Below, piece after piece: positions 1 to 6,709 of a DNA stretch of 64,000 bases. Numbering within the stretch: the first letter of the stretch is position 1; each line of letters starts with the position of its first letter. The translations under genes were made by a program, and so were the position numbers. Origin of the DNA: Streptomyces niveus (lineage in GTDB: Bacteria; Actinomycetota; Actinomycetes; Streptomycetales; Streptomycetaceae); NCBI RefSeq assembly GCF_002009175.1, contig NZ_CP018047.1, positions 4,526,001-4,590,000 of the forward strand, written 5' to 3'. The notes under the pieces are model-generated. The model had not been told where the DNA came from. It ran no database searches and saw only the letters and a program-made list of their open reading frames with translations.

Positions 1-129
1 AAGATGCTCTATCTGGCCACCAACTGGCTGGTGGTCGAGCGGCTCACGCTGCCCGGTGTCTTCTCGGAGGAGGAGGCCGCGCGGCTGATCGGCGAGATGG
101 TGGAGCGTGTACTGCCGTCCGGTCCGTGA
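1..129 (+). CDS. C-terminal fragment of a protein, possibly a TetR-type regulator (5' end outside window)
   Basis: The frame is open from base 1 and ends at TGA 127-129, giving the last 42 residues of a protein. They form two amphipathic helices: a segment beginning KMLYLATNWLVVERL, then one around FSEEEAARLIGEMVERVL. This resembles the last helices of TetR-family ligand domains, but the fragment is too short to prove it. A strong hairpin follows directly, so this is probably the end of its transcript. Confidence 0.5.
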   Translation, partial: KMLYLATNWLVVERLTLPGVFSEEEAARLIGEMVERVLPSGP

Positions 130-137
130 GACGGGAG

Positions 138-175
138 CGCCGGCGGTGGATCAGTTGGCTGATCCGCCGCCGGCG
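138..175 (+). terminator. Intrinsic-terminator-like hairpin
   Basis: A 17-bp stem (138-154 with 159-175, one G-U pair) closes on the four-base loop TTGG. It sits nine bases after the stop of the truncated plus-strand gene and about 50 bases past the stop of the convergent tetR gene, so it can serve both. There is no U tract, as is usual in Streptomyces. Confidence 0.8.
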
Positions 176-224
176 TGACAGGACGGGGGGAAGGGCACGC
201 CCGTACCGTGCCCCGCGGGCGCGG

Positions 225-872
225 CTACTTCGCCGGCTTCTTGCCCGTGATGCCCAGGTGGACCAACAGCGCCAGATTCGGCTTCAGTTCGGCCTGCTTC
301 ACGCCCCAGGTCTGGAAGCCCTTCTGGTGCCCCGCCACCGCGGCGAGCATGACGACCAGCGAACCGGCCATCGCGGCGGGGTTGACGTCCTTGTCGACCC
401 GGCCTTTGGACTGGAGCTCCTTCACGGAATCCGTAAGGGAGTTGGTGACCGAACTCAGGATCTTCATACGGATCTTGTAGAACCGCTTGTCGCCCTCGGC
501 GGCGCCGAGATCGATGACCCTGAGGATCGCGTCGTTCTTGCGCCAGAAGTCGAGGAATCCCTCTACGAGTTCTTCCGCCGTCTGGCGTCCCGCTTTACCC
601 GCCCAGGAGCGGCCGGAGACCAGTTCGGTCAATCCGGCACCCTCCTTGGCCATTTCCTCGGCGATCTCAAGGACGGCGCCCTCGACGTCCGGGAAGTACT
701 GATAGAAGGTCGCGGGTGAAGTGCCTGCCTTCCGGGCCACGTCGATGACTTTGACGTCCCGATACGGCGAGGTGCTGAGCATCTCGCTGAGGCAGTCGAG
801 CAGCTTCTGCCGCGTCGCCTGGCCGCGCCGACCGGCCACGCGGCCGTCGACGGTACGCACTTGTCCTGTCAT
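225..872 (-). CDS. TetR/AcrR family transcriptional regulator
   Basis: This is a 215-residue protein of normal TetR length. Residues 17-65 form the helix-turn-helix: TRQKLLDCLSEMLS, then VKVIDVARKAGTSPATFYQYF, the diagnostic recognition-helix pattern. The remaining helical part is the ligand/dimer domain. The ATG is preceded by purines but no perfect Shine-Dalgarno sequence. The gene diverges from the VOC gene at 1190, and the spacer holds an AT-rich dyad at 1076-1091 that could be its operator. Family assignment is firm; ligand and targets are unknown. Confidence 0.9.
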   Translation of the reverse strand: MTGQVRTVDGRVAGRRGQATRQKLLDCLSEMLSTSPYRDVKVIDVARKAGTSPATFYQYFPDVEGAVLEIAEEMAKEGAGLTELVSGRSWAGKAGRQTAEELVEGFLDFWRKNDAILRVIDLGAAEGDKRFYKIRMKILSSVTNSLTDSVKELQSKGRVDKDVNPAAMAGSLVVMLAAVAGHQKGFQTWGVKQAELKPNLALLVHLGITGKKPAK

Positions 873-1013
873 GCCGTCAGCTTACCGAGGGGTGATCGGA
901 GCGCGATTCGGCCGACTGCAAATGGGGAACCGCCCGCTGATCGCCGGGGCCGTAAGAGACCGTTTGGAGGCGGTAAGGGAGGGCGCCCCGGACGGCCGTG
1001 ACCAGGAAAAGTG

Positions 1014-1047
1014 TTATCAACAGCCTGTGGACAACTTCGGTGGACAA
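1014..1047. promoter_or_regulatory. Cluster of three DnaA-box-like nonamers
   Basis: TTATCAACA (1014-1022, plus) is one mismatch from the E. coli box. TTGTCCACA (minus strand of 1026-1034) is the exact Streptomyces consensus. TTGTCCACC (minus strand of 1039-1047) has one mismatch. Three boxes within 34 bases are unlikely by chance in such GC-rich DNA, but no replication gene is nearby. Binding is inferred. Confidence 0.5.
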
Positions 1048-1075
1048 CTCGGTGCGCACGGGCCCTCACCGGGAG

Positions 1076-1091
1076 ACAATTAGTCAATTGT
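1076..1091. promoter_or_regulatory. AT-rich inverted repeat, candidate TetR operator
   Basis: ACAATT-AGTC-AATTGT is a perfect 6-bp dyad with a 4-base centre, about 100 bases before the VOC start and 200 before tetR. Its base composition stands out from the neighbourhood. Assignment to the adjacent TetR protein is inference. Confidence 0.4.
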
Positions 1092-1189
1092 TCGATTTGC
1101 CCCGCCCTGCGCCGGGCGAAATGCGCCATTAGCGTGGCCGGAAGGGGTGCCGCTCGGGCGGTGCGCACACGAAGGAAGGATCCGGGCTC

Positions 1190-1975
1190 ATGGCCGCATT
1201 CGCGGAAGGCACGCCGTGCTGGGTGGATGTGTCGCTTCCCGACGTCCAGGCGGGCAAGCGTTTCTACGGCGAGCTGTTCGGCTGGACATTCGGCGCGGAC
1301 GGCGGTGCGGCATACGGGCACTACACGAATGCATTCAGTGACGGAAAGCGAGTGGCCGCACTCGCCGCGAAGCAGGACGGGCGTATGCCGACCGCCTGGG
1401 GCGTTTATTTCGCGACATCTGACGCCGCCGCGCTCAGTGCGCGAATCAAGGAGGCCGGCGGCGGAATGGTGATGGATCCGGCACCCGTGGGGCCGTACGG
1501 CACGATGGCGCAGGGCGTCGATCCCGGGGGCGCGGTCTTCGGCCTCTGGCAGCAGGGAGCGTTCTCCGGCTTCGAAAAGCAGAGCGAGCCCGGATCTTTC
1601 TGCTGGACAGAGGTCTATACGAGGGACAAGGAGAGCGTCGACCTCTTCTACGAGTCGGTATTCGGCTTCGTCGGCAAGGACCTGCCGGGCGAACCGGCCG
1701 ATTACCGGACCTGGTCCCCCAAGGGCTCCGAGCCGGGGAGTGACACGGCGATCGGCGGGCGAAGTGTCATCACCGACGCATTTCCCAAGGAGATGCCGGG
1801 GCATTTCCTCGTTTACTTCTCCGTCGCCGACTGCGACGAGACGGTCGCCGACGCCGTACGGATGGGCGGCCGGGTCAGGGAGTCCGCCGCCGACACCCCG
1901 TACGGCCGGATCGCCGTCGTGGCGGACAACCAGGGCGCGGTCTTCGCGCTGCTGGCCGAGCCGGCGGCCGCGTAG
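1190..1975 (+). CDS. Two-domain VOC (glyoxalase/bleomycin-resistance fold) protein
   Basis: The 261-residue protein has two copies of the VOC fold. The first begins GTPCWVDVSLPDVQAGKRFY (about residues 6-120) and the second SFCWTEVYTRDKESVDLFY (about 137-258). The FYGELFGW and FYESVFGF helices follow the first strand of each copy, and each copy ends in a GAVF strand, as in the tandem VOC proteins common in Streptomyces. These act as hydrolases, dioxygenases or drug-binding proteins, and nothing here shows the substrate. The start follows GAAGGAAGGATCC. It is divergent from tetR, which might regulate it. Confidence 0.85.
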   Translation: MAAFAEGTPCWVDVSLPDVQAGKRFYGELFGWTFGADGGAAYGHYTNAFSDGKRVAALAAKQDGRMPTAWGVYFATSDAAALSARIKEAGGGMVMDPAPVGPYGTMAQGVDPGGAVFGLWQQGAFSGFEKQSEPGSFCWTEVYTRDKESVDLFYESVFGFVGKDLPGEPADYRTWSPKGSEPGSDTAIGGRSVITDAFPKEMPGHFLVYFSVADCDETVADAVRMGGRVRESAADTPYGRIAVVADNQGAVFALLAEPAAA

Positions 1976-2219
1976 CCCGTCTGGGGCCGTCCGTGGTCCG
2001 TCCTGAGTCCGGTGACGGCGCAACCCGCGTTGGTCCGTACGCGTCAACACTCATACGGGCGTGATACTCACCCCGTACGAGGTCGTTCGCTCATTTCCTG
2101 TCCGAAACAGGGTGAGACACCCCGATCCGCCCCCGGGTTCGCAACCATCGAGCCAGACAGGAAGAATCAGGGTGCAGGGGGCCGTACCTTTGTGGCCCGT
2201 ACGGGGAGGTGGCAGGCAA

Positions 2220-4673
2220 GTGGAGCAGCTGACGCAGCACGATCCAAGACGTATCGGGCCCTTCGAGGTGCTCGGACGCCTCGGAGCGGGCGGTATGGGG
2301 CTCGTCTATCTCGCGCGCTCGGCCTCGGGCCGGCGCGTGGCGATCAAGACGGTGCGGACCGAGCTCGCCGAGGACCAGCTGTTCCGCGTCCGTTTCACGC
2401 GCGAGGTGGAGGCCGCCCGCGCGGTCAGCGGCTTCTACACGGCCGCCGTGGTGGACGCCGACCCCCGGGCCGCCGTGCCCTGGCTGGCCACCGCCTACGT
2501 GCCCGCGCCCTCGCTCGAAGAGATGGTCAGCCGGTGCGGCCCGCTGCCCGTCCAGGGCGTGCGCTGGCTCGCCGCCGGTATCGCCGAGGCGCTCCAGTCC
2601 ATCCATGGCGAGGGCCTGGTCCACCGTGACCTCAAGCCGTCGAACGTGCTGGTCGTGGAGGACGGGCCGCGCGTCATCGACTTCGGCATCGCGTCCGGCG
2701 TCTCCAACACCCGGCTGACCATGACCAACGTGGCCGTCGGCACCCCCGCGTACATGTCGCCCGAGCAGGCGCGCGACTCCCGCAGCGTCACGGGCGCCAG
2801 CGACATCTTCTCGCTCGGCTCCACCCTCGTCTTCGCCGCCACCGGACACGCCCCCTTCCACGGCGCCAACCCCGTCGAGACGGTCTTCATGCTGCTGCGT
2901 GAGGGACCGAATCTGGAGGGGATGCCCGACGAGCTGCGCCCGCTCATCGAGTCGTGCATGCAGATGGACGCCGCCCGTCGCCCGTCGCCCGCGGACCTCC
3001 AGTCGCAGCTCGCCCCGCACCTGTTCGCCTCGGGCAGTGACGACAGCGGTACGGCCTCGGCCTGGCTGCCCGCGTCCGCCACCGAGATGATCGAGGAACG
3101 GCGTGGTGGCGGGCGCATCAACGCGGCGGCCGCCGCTGCCGCCGCGCGCCCGCCGGTCCCGCCCCCGCCCTCGCACCACCCGCCGCCGCCCGCGCACTCG
3201 CCCGACTGGGACGCCGCGTGGCGCCGCGACGGCGAAGGCCAGGGCGGCGGTCAAGGCGGTCAGGCGGCCCGGGGCGGCGGCGGGGCGCCCGCCGTGCCCG
3301 CACCGCTGGGCGCGGGCCCCGGCGGCCCGGTCAGGCTCTCCGGCTCCCCGGTGCCGATCGGCCCCGGCCCCCGCGTCCCCGACGGCCGCGTCGCCGCCTC
3401 CGCCGACGCCGGACCGGCCACCGGCTGGATCCGGCCACCCGCCGGGCTGATCGGCGCCGACCTGCCCGCCGGCGCCGTCCAGGCCCCCGCCGCACCGCCG
3501 ATGCCCGCGCCCTCGCCCGCCCCCGACGGCGCGGCGCCGGGCCGCTGGCGCCCCTGGCGCTTCCGGATGTCCAACGACGTCTGGGGCACCCCCGTCGTCG
3601 ACGGCGATCTGCTCTACGTCACGTCGTTCGAGGTGCACGCGCTGGACGTGGGCAGCGGACGCCGGCAGTTCAAGACCCGCGACGTGGCGTGGGCGATGGC
3701 CGTCTCCGGAGGCCGTATCCACGCCTCCGACGGCCCCACGCTCTACGCGCTCGACGGCTCGGACGGCACCGAGCGCTGGCGGCTCCAGACCGACGCCTGG
3801 GTGTACTCGCTGAAGACCGACCGGGGCACCGTCGTCACCGGTACGCGCGGCGGCGGCGTCCAGGCGTGGGAGGCGTCCAACGGCGAGAAGCTGTGGGAAG
3901 TCGCCGGCGCCCAGACCGACTTCGAGACACCCGAGGCCGGACCCGCCATCTTCGAGGGCACGGTGTACGTGTGGCAGAACGCCCGGCTGCGGGCGCTCGA
4001 CGCGCGCACCGGCAGCGAGCGCTGGTCGTACCCCATCGGCGACGGCGCGTCCTGCGGCGGCGTACCGATTCGCCTGGTCCCCGCCTCCGACGGATACGTG
4101 TACGTCTCGGCAGGTACCCGCGTCCTGTCCATCGACATCGCGACCGGCCATGTGCGCTGGCACTTCGAGGCGCCCGCCGTCTTCCTCTCCCCGCCCGCCT
4201 TCGCGCCCGGCCCCGCCGTGACCGGCGGCGGCGTGTACCTCGCCGACTACCTCGGCACGGTGTACGCGCTGGACGCCACCACCGGCAAGGACCGCTGGCG
4301 CATCGCCACCGAGGCCCGCCAGTCCCTCGAACCCGTCCTGGTCACCGCCGGGAACGTGCACGTGGGCAGCGGCAGCGCGCTCTACACGCTGGACGCGGTG
4401 GCCGGCACACCCAAGTGGCGCTTCGCCGCGGGCGGCGAGGTCGTCGGCGCGCCCGTCGTGGCCGACGGCCGGCTGCACTTCGGCTCGGCCGACCATGTCC
4501 TCTACACGCTGGACGCGGGCGGCGGACAGCTCCGCTGGAAGCTGGCGACCGGCGGCGAGATCACCGGCTCACCGGTGGCGCGCGGGGGAGTGGTGTACGC
4601 GTGCAGCAAGGACCGCTGCGTGTACGCGCTGGACGCGATCAAGGGCACGGCCACGGGCCGGGGAGCCCGCTGA
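2220..4673 (+). CDS. afsK: Serine/threonine protein kinase with PQQ-type beta-propeller, AfsK
   Basis: This 817-residue kinase is the AfsK type: it phosphorylates AfsR at the membrane and so feeds antibiotic regulation. The kinase domain (about 12-280) shows the glycine loop [12 protein letters not shown], the lysine in VAIKTV, the catalytic loop HRDLKPSN and the DFG in VIDFGIA. A Pro/Ala/Gly-rich linker (about 285-440) follows. Then come repeated PQQ-blade motifs such as [15 protein letters not shown] and [13 protein letters not shown] to the end. GTG 2220 is chosen because GGGGAGG lies 10 bases upstream and the kinase domain starts right after; longer in-frame starts lack this. afsS and afsR lie 1.6-5 kb away, the same cluster as in S. 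coelicolor. No transmembrane helix is evident. Confidence 0.92.
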   Translation: MEQLTQHDPRRIGPFEVLGRLGAGGMGLVYLARSASGRRVAIKTVRTELAEDQLFRVRFTREVEAARAVSGFYTAAVVDADPRAAVPWLATAYVPAPSLEEMVSRCGPLPVQGVRWLAAGIAEALQSIHGEGLVHRDLKPSNVLVVEDGPRVIDFGIASGVSNTRLTMTNVAVGTPAYMSPEQARDSRSVTGASDIFSLGSTLVFAATGHAPFHGANPVETVFMLLREGPNLEGMPDELRPLIESCMQMDAARRPSPADLQSQLAPHLFASGSDDSGTASAWLPASATEMIEERRGGGRINAAAAAAAARPPVPPPPSHHPPPPAHSPDWDAAWRRDGEGQGGGQGGQAARGGGGAPAVPAPLGAGPGGPVRLSGSPVPIGPGPRVPDGRVAASADAGPATGWIRPPAGLIGADLPAGAVQAPAAPPMPAPSPAPDGAAPGRWRPWRFRMSNDVWGTPVVDGDLLYVTSFEVHALDVGSGRRQFKTRDVAWAMAVSGGRIHASDGPTLYALDGSDGTERWRLQTDAWVYSLKTDRGTVVTGTRGGGVQAWEASNGEKLWEVAGAQTDFETPEAGPAIFEGTVYVWQNARLRALDARTGSERWSYPIGDGASCGGVPIRLVPASDGYVYVSAGTRVLSIDIATGHVRWHFEAPAVFLSPPAFAPGPAVTGGGVYLADYLGTVYALDATTGKDRWRIATEARQSLEPVLVTAGNVHVGSGSALYTLDAVAGTPKWRFAAGGEVVGAPVVADGRLHFGSADHVLYTLDAGGGQLRWKLATGGEITGSPVARGGVVYACSKDRCVYALDAIKGTATGRGAR

Positions 4674-4719
4674 CCGCACAGGTACGCGGGGAGGCGCCGT
4701 ACGCGACCGGCCGGGCCTC

Positions 4720-5415
4720 TCAATTCCCGTGCGGACGCCGGGTGGTGTCGTCCGGCGGGGGTCCCGCCCACGGCTGCTCCCCGGTGTCCCAGGACTGCGG
4801 GTCGGACCCCCGGTCGTACCGCTGCGGGCCGTTCACCGGCGGTTGTACGGGTGGCAGCCGCTCGTCGCCGTACCACTCGTCCCGTGCGTCCGGGTCGTAT
4901 CTGTAGTCCCCGTAGTCGTCCTGGCTCTGGTCCAGATCCCGGTCCCGGTCCCTGCCCCGTTTACGGTCACCGACGTACCGATGACCGCCTCCGCCACCTC
5001 TGCGCGCCCGGCCGCTCATCACCGCCGCCGCGATCAGCAGCAGCGCCCCGCCGCCCAGGGCGGCGACGACGCCGAGGCCGAGACCCGTGCCGTCACTGCT
5101 CAGCGTGAGGCTCCCGGCGGCCTGTCCCTGGCGGACCATCCACAGGATCGTGAACCCGAGCACGGTCAACCCGGCCAGCGCCACCAGCAGCCGTGAGCGC
5201 AGCACCAGCCCGATCAGGGTGACCAGGGCGGCGAAGACCATCGGGAGCAGAAGAGAGACCCACAGGCCCGAACCGGTGGCGGTGATGCCGTTGAACAGGT
5301 CCTCGACGCGGTAGTCCTGGCCGTGCCGGCCGTTGTACCAGGCCTGGAACGGGCTCGCGACCGCCGAAGCGGCCCCGATGACGGCGAGGACCGACCCGAT
5401 GATGTTGCGGACCAT
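4720..5415 (-). CDS. Membrane protein of the afs locus (four-helix, charged C-tail)
   Basis: This is 231 residues starting MVRNIIGSVLAVIGAASAV. The start at 5415 has an ideal AAGGAGG upstream, and longer frames lack one. The N-terminal 130 residues hold four hydrophobic helices (about 3-20, 48-68, 73-92 and 108-130). The C-terminal 100 residues are hydrophilic, rich in Arg, Asp, Tyr and Pro. The gene is convergent with afsK, separated by 46 bases. An unnamed membrane protein occupies this place in S. coelicolor as I recall it. Its role is unknown. Confidence 0.75.
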   Translation of the reverse strand: MVRNIIGSVLAVIGAASAVASPFQAWYNGRHGQDYRVEDLFNGITATGSGLWVSLLLPMVFAALVTLIGLVLRSRLLVALAGLTVLGFTILWMVRQGQAAGSLTLSSDGTGLGLGVVAALGGGALLLIAAAVMSGRARRGGGGGHRYVGDRKRGRDRDRDLDQSQDDYGDYRYDPDARDEWYGDERLPPVQPPVNGPQRYDRGSDPQSWDTGEQPWAGPPPDDTTRRPHGN

Positions 5416-5597
5416 CGACGGCCTCCTTGGACGAGCGTGCAGAGCACGGCTTCCAGAATCCGACGCTACGCCCGGGAACCAAGGGCCGCCAGATTTGGTC
5501 CCGTAACCGAGCACCCCTCGCGCACTGCTAGGGTGACATGCGCTCGACAAAAGGGCATCAACAGTGACCAACTGCACCATTTTCAACGGGGGTTGAA

Positions 5598-6107
5598 GTG
5601 AAAATTCGCCATGTCCGCGCCATAGCCGTCTTCGGTATCGCCGTCTTCGCGCTGACCGGCGCCCGTGGCTCAGGTGGCGGTGGCTGCTCCAGCAGCAGTT
5701 CCGGCAGCGGCGGCAGCAGCCACTCGGACAGCGACTACGACGACGACGATTACGACTACGACGGATCGTCCGGCTCCACCACCACCGGGGGATCCGTGAC
5801 GGGCGGCAGCTCCGCCGACGCCGGCCGGGACCTGACCATCGACAGCTGCAAGTACGACACCGTGGCCGGCGGCTTCGTCGCGGAGGTCACCGCCACCAAC
5901 AGTGGCTCGGTGGACTACAGCTACTCGTTCTCGGTCGAGTTCACCGACTCGGCCGGCGCGAGCGTAGGCAACGGCTTCGGCAGCATTCCCGGCGTCACCG
6001 CCGGCGGCTCGGAGTCCGTCGAGGTCACCGCGGTGGACGTATCGGGTGACGAAGGCGCCTCCGGCGGCGAGTGCACGGTCGACAACGTCATCCGCACTTC
6101 CGCCTGA
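5598..6107 (+). CDS. Secreted or surface protein with Asp/Ser-rich linker and Ig-like (FxLYD-type) domain
   Basis: This is 169 residues with a GTG start. Residues 1-24 form a signal-like segment (basic start, then AIAVFGIAVFALTGARG). A cysteine at 30 in GGGGCSS is possible but is not a clean lipobox. Residues 31-75 are an extreme Ser/Gly/Asp/Tyr linker containing a DYDDDDYDYD run. Residues 77-169 look like a beta-sandwich of the FxLYD sort (LTIDSCKYDT, ATNSGSVDYSYSFSVEF) with two cysteines. A strong hairpin follows. Function unknown; an extracellular location is inferred. Confidence 0.75.
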   Translation: MKIRHVRAIAVFGIAVFALTGARGSGGGGCSSSSSGSGGSSHSDSDYDDDDYDYDGSSGSTTTGGSVTGGSSADAGRDLTIDSCKYDTVAGGFVAEVTATNSGSVDYSYSFSVEFTDSAGASVGNGFGSIPGVTAGGSESVEVTAVDVSGDEGASGGECTVDNVIRTSA

Positions 6108-6120
6108 CCTGATAACGCGA

Positions 6121-6176
6121 AGAGAGACGACGACAGGCGGGGCCCCCTGAACGGTCCCGACTGTCGTCGTCTCTCT
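6121..6176. terminator. Bidirectional terminator hairpin
   Basis: AGAGAGACGACGACAG (6121-6136) pairs perfectly over 16 bp with 6161-6176 around a 24-base GC-rich loop, followed by CTTTCCCC. It lies between the convergent stops of the secreted-protein gene (6107) and afsS (6240). Confidence 0.85.
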
Positions 6177-6239
6177 CTTTCCCCCTGGAGCGCGGTCGCG
6201 GCAGCTCCCCTCCCCCGCCGCCGCGACCGCCGCCCGGTA

Positions 6240-6407
6240 CTACTTGGGCGGCGTGGGGGAGTGGTGGTCGCCCTGAGTCGTGGCGCCGGTCTTCGGCGGT
6301 ACCGGGGAGTGGTGGTCGCCCTGCGTCGTCGTAGTGGTCTTCGGCGGCGCGGGAGAGTGGTGGTCTCCCTGCGTGGTCTCTTCCGGGTTCTTCTCGGTGC
6401 TGCTCAT
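6240..6407 (-). CDS. afsS: AfsS-like small regulatory protein (three 13-16-residue repeats)
   Basis: This is a 55-residue protein that gene finders easily miss. After MSSTEKNPEE come three repeats: TTQGDHHSPAPPK, then TTTTTQGDHHSPVPPK, then TGATTQGDHHSPTPPK. AfsS (AfsR2) of Streptomyces is a short peptide of similar repeats, recalled as T-x-Q-D-N-H-x-P units, that switches on antibiotic production. Its gene lies directly after afsR on the same strand, exactly the position here. AAGGGGGAC precedes the ATG. Odd points: the repeats have GDHHSP rather than the usual DNHMP, and the peptide is a little shorter. A candidate AfsR box lies about 185-200 bases upstream. Confidence 0.85.
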   Translation of the reverse strand: MSSTEKNPEETTQGDHHSPAPPKTTTTTQGDHHSPVPPKTGATTQGDHHSPTPPK

Positions 6408-6579
6408 CTTGTCCCCCTTGGGGTTGCCCTACGTCGGACCGAGGCGGCCTTCTGTCCGGATACTCCCCCGAGGTCGCCGGGCAGAAGGCCTGGGGGACCG
6501 CTCACACCCCCCGAGGATGTGACGGTCCCAAGCGACCCGTCTGCCCCCCGAGGCGACGGATCGAATATGCACTGGAGCA

Positions 6580-6608
6580 TGCCTAAAGAGCATAAACATT
6601 CGATGAAC
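6580..6608 (-). promoter_or_regulatory. Candidate AfsR (SARP) box and promoter of afsS
   Basis: On the minus strand GTTCATC (6608-6602) and GTTTATG (6597-6591) are heptamer direct repeats with exactly 11-bp spacing, the SARP geometry. TAGGCA (6585-6580) follows five bases later as a possible -10. AfsR is known to bind such repeats in the afsS promoter. The exact -10 assignment is uncertain. Confidence 0.65.
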
Positions 6609-6641
6609 GCCCAGGCCGGGCACCCCGCCTGTGATCGGACA

Positions 6642-6676
6642 CCCCGGCAGGACGACCGGCCCCGGCAGGACGACCG
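6642..6676. repeat. 17-bp direct repeat
   Basis: CCCCGGCAGGACGACCG occurs at 6642-6658 and again at 6660-6676, an 18-bp period, between the afsR stop and the afsS promoter repeats. Function unknown. Confidence 0.7.
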
Positions 6677-6709
6677 TCCCCACCGGGTGGCATCCGCCCC
6701 GTGCGTCCC

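Larger units (their letters stand above)
873..1189. other. Divergent intergenic region, no gene; DnaA-like boxes and an AT-rich dyad
   Basis: This 317-base spacer lies between tetR (minus) and the VOC gene (plus). I see no credible ORF. It holds three DnaA-box-like nonamers at 1014-1047 and the dyad ACAATT-N4-AATTGT at 1076-1091. The VOC gene has a GAAGGA ribosome site just before its ATG. Confidence 0.6.
6408..6709 (-). other. afsR-afsS intergenic region (afsS leader and promoter)
   Basis: This 302-base spacer has no convincing ORF. Reading the minus strand from afsR to afsS, it holds a 17-bp direct repeat (6642-6676), then an AT-rich promoter segment with an 11-bp-period direct repeat (6591-6608), then a leader of roughly 170 bases. 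It implies that afsS has its own promoter. Confidence 0.7.

Noticed and set aside
2091..4496. Long minus-strand open frame opposite afsK
   Set aside because: It mirrors the codon bias of afsK, has a Gly/Arg/Val-rich composition with no domain, and no ribosome site.
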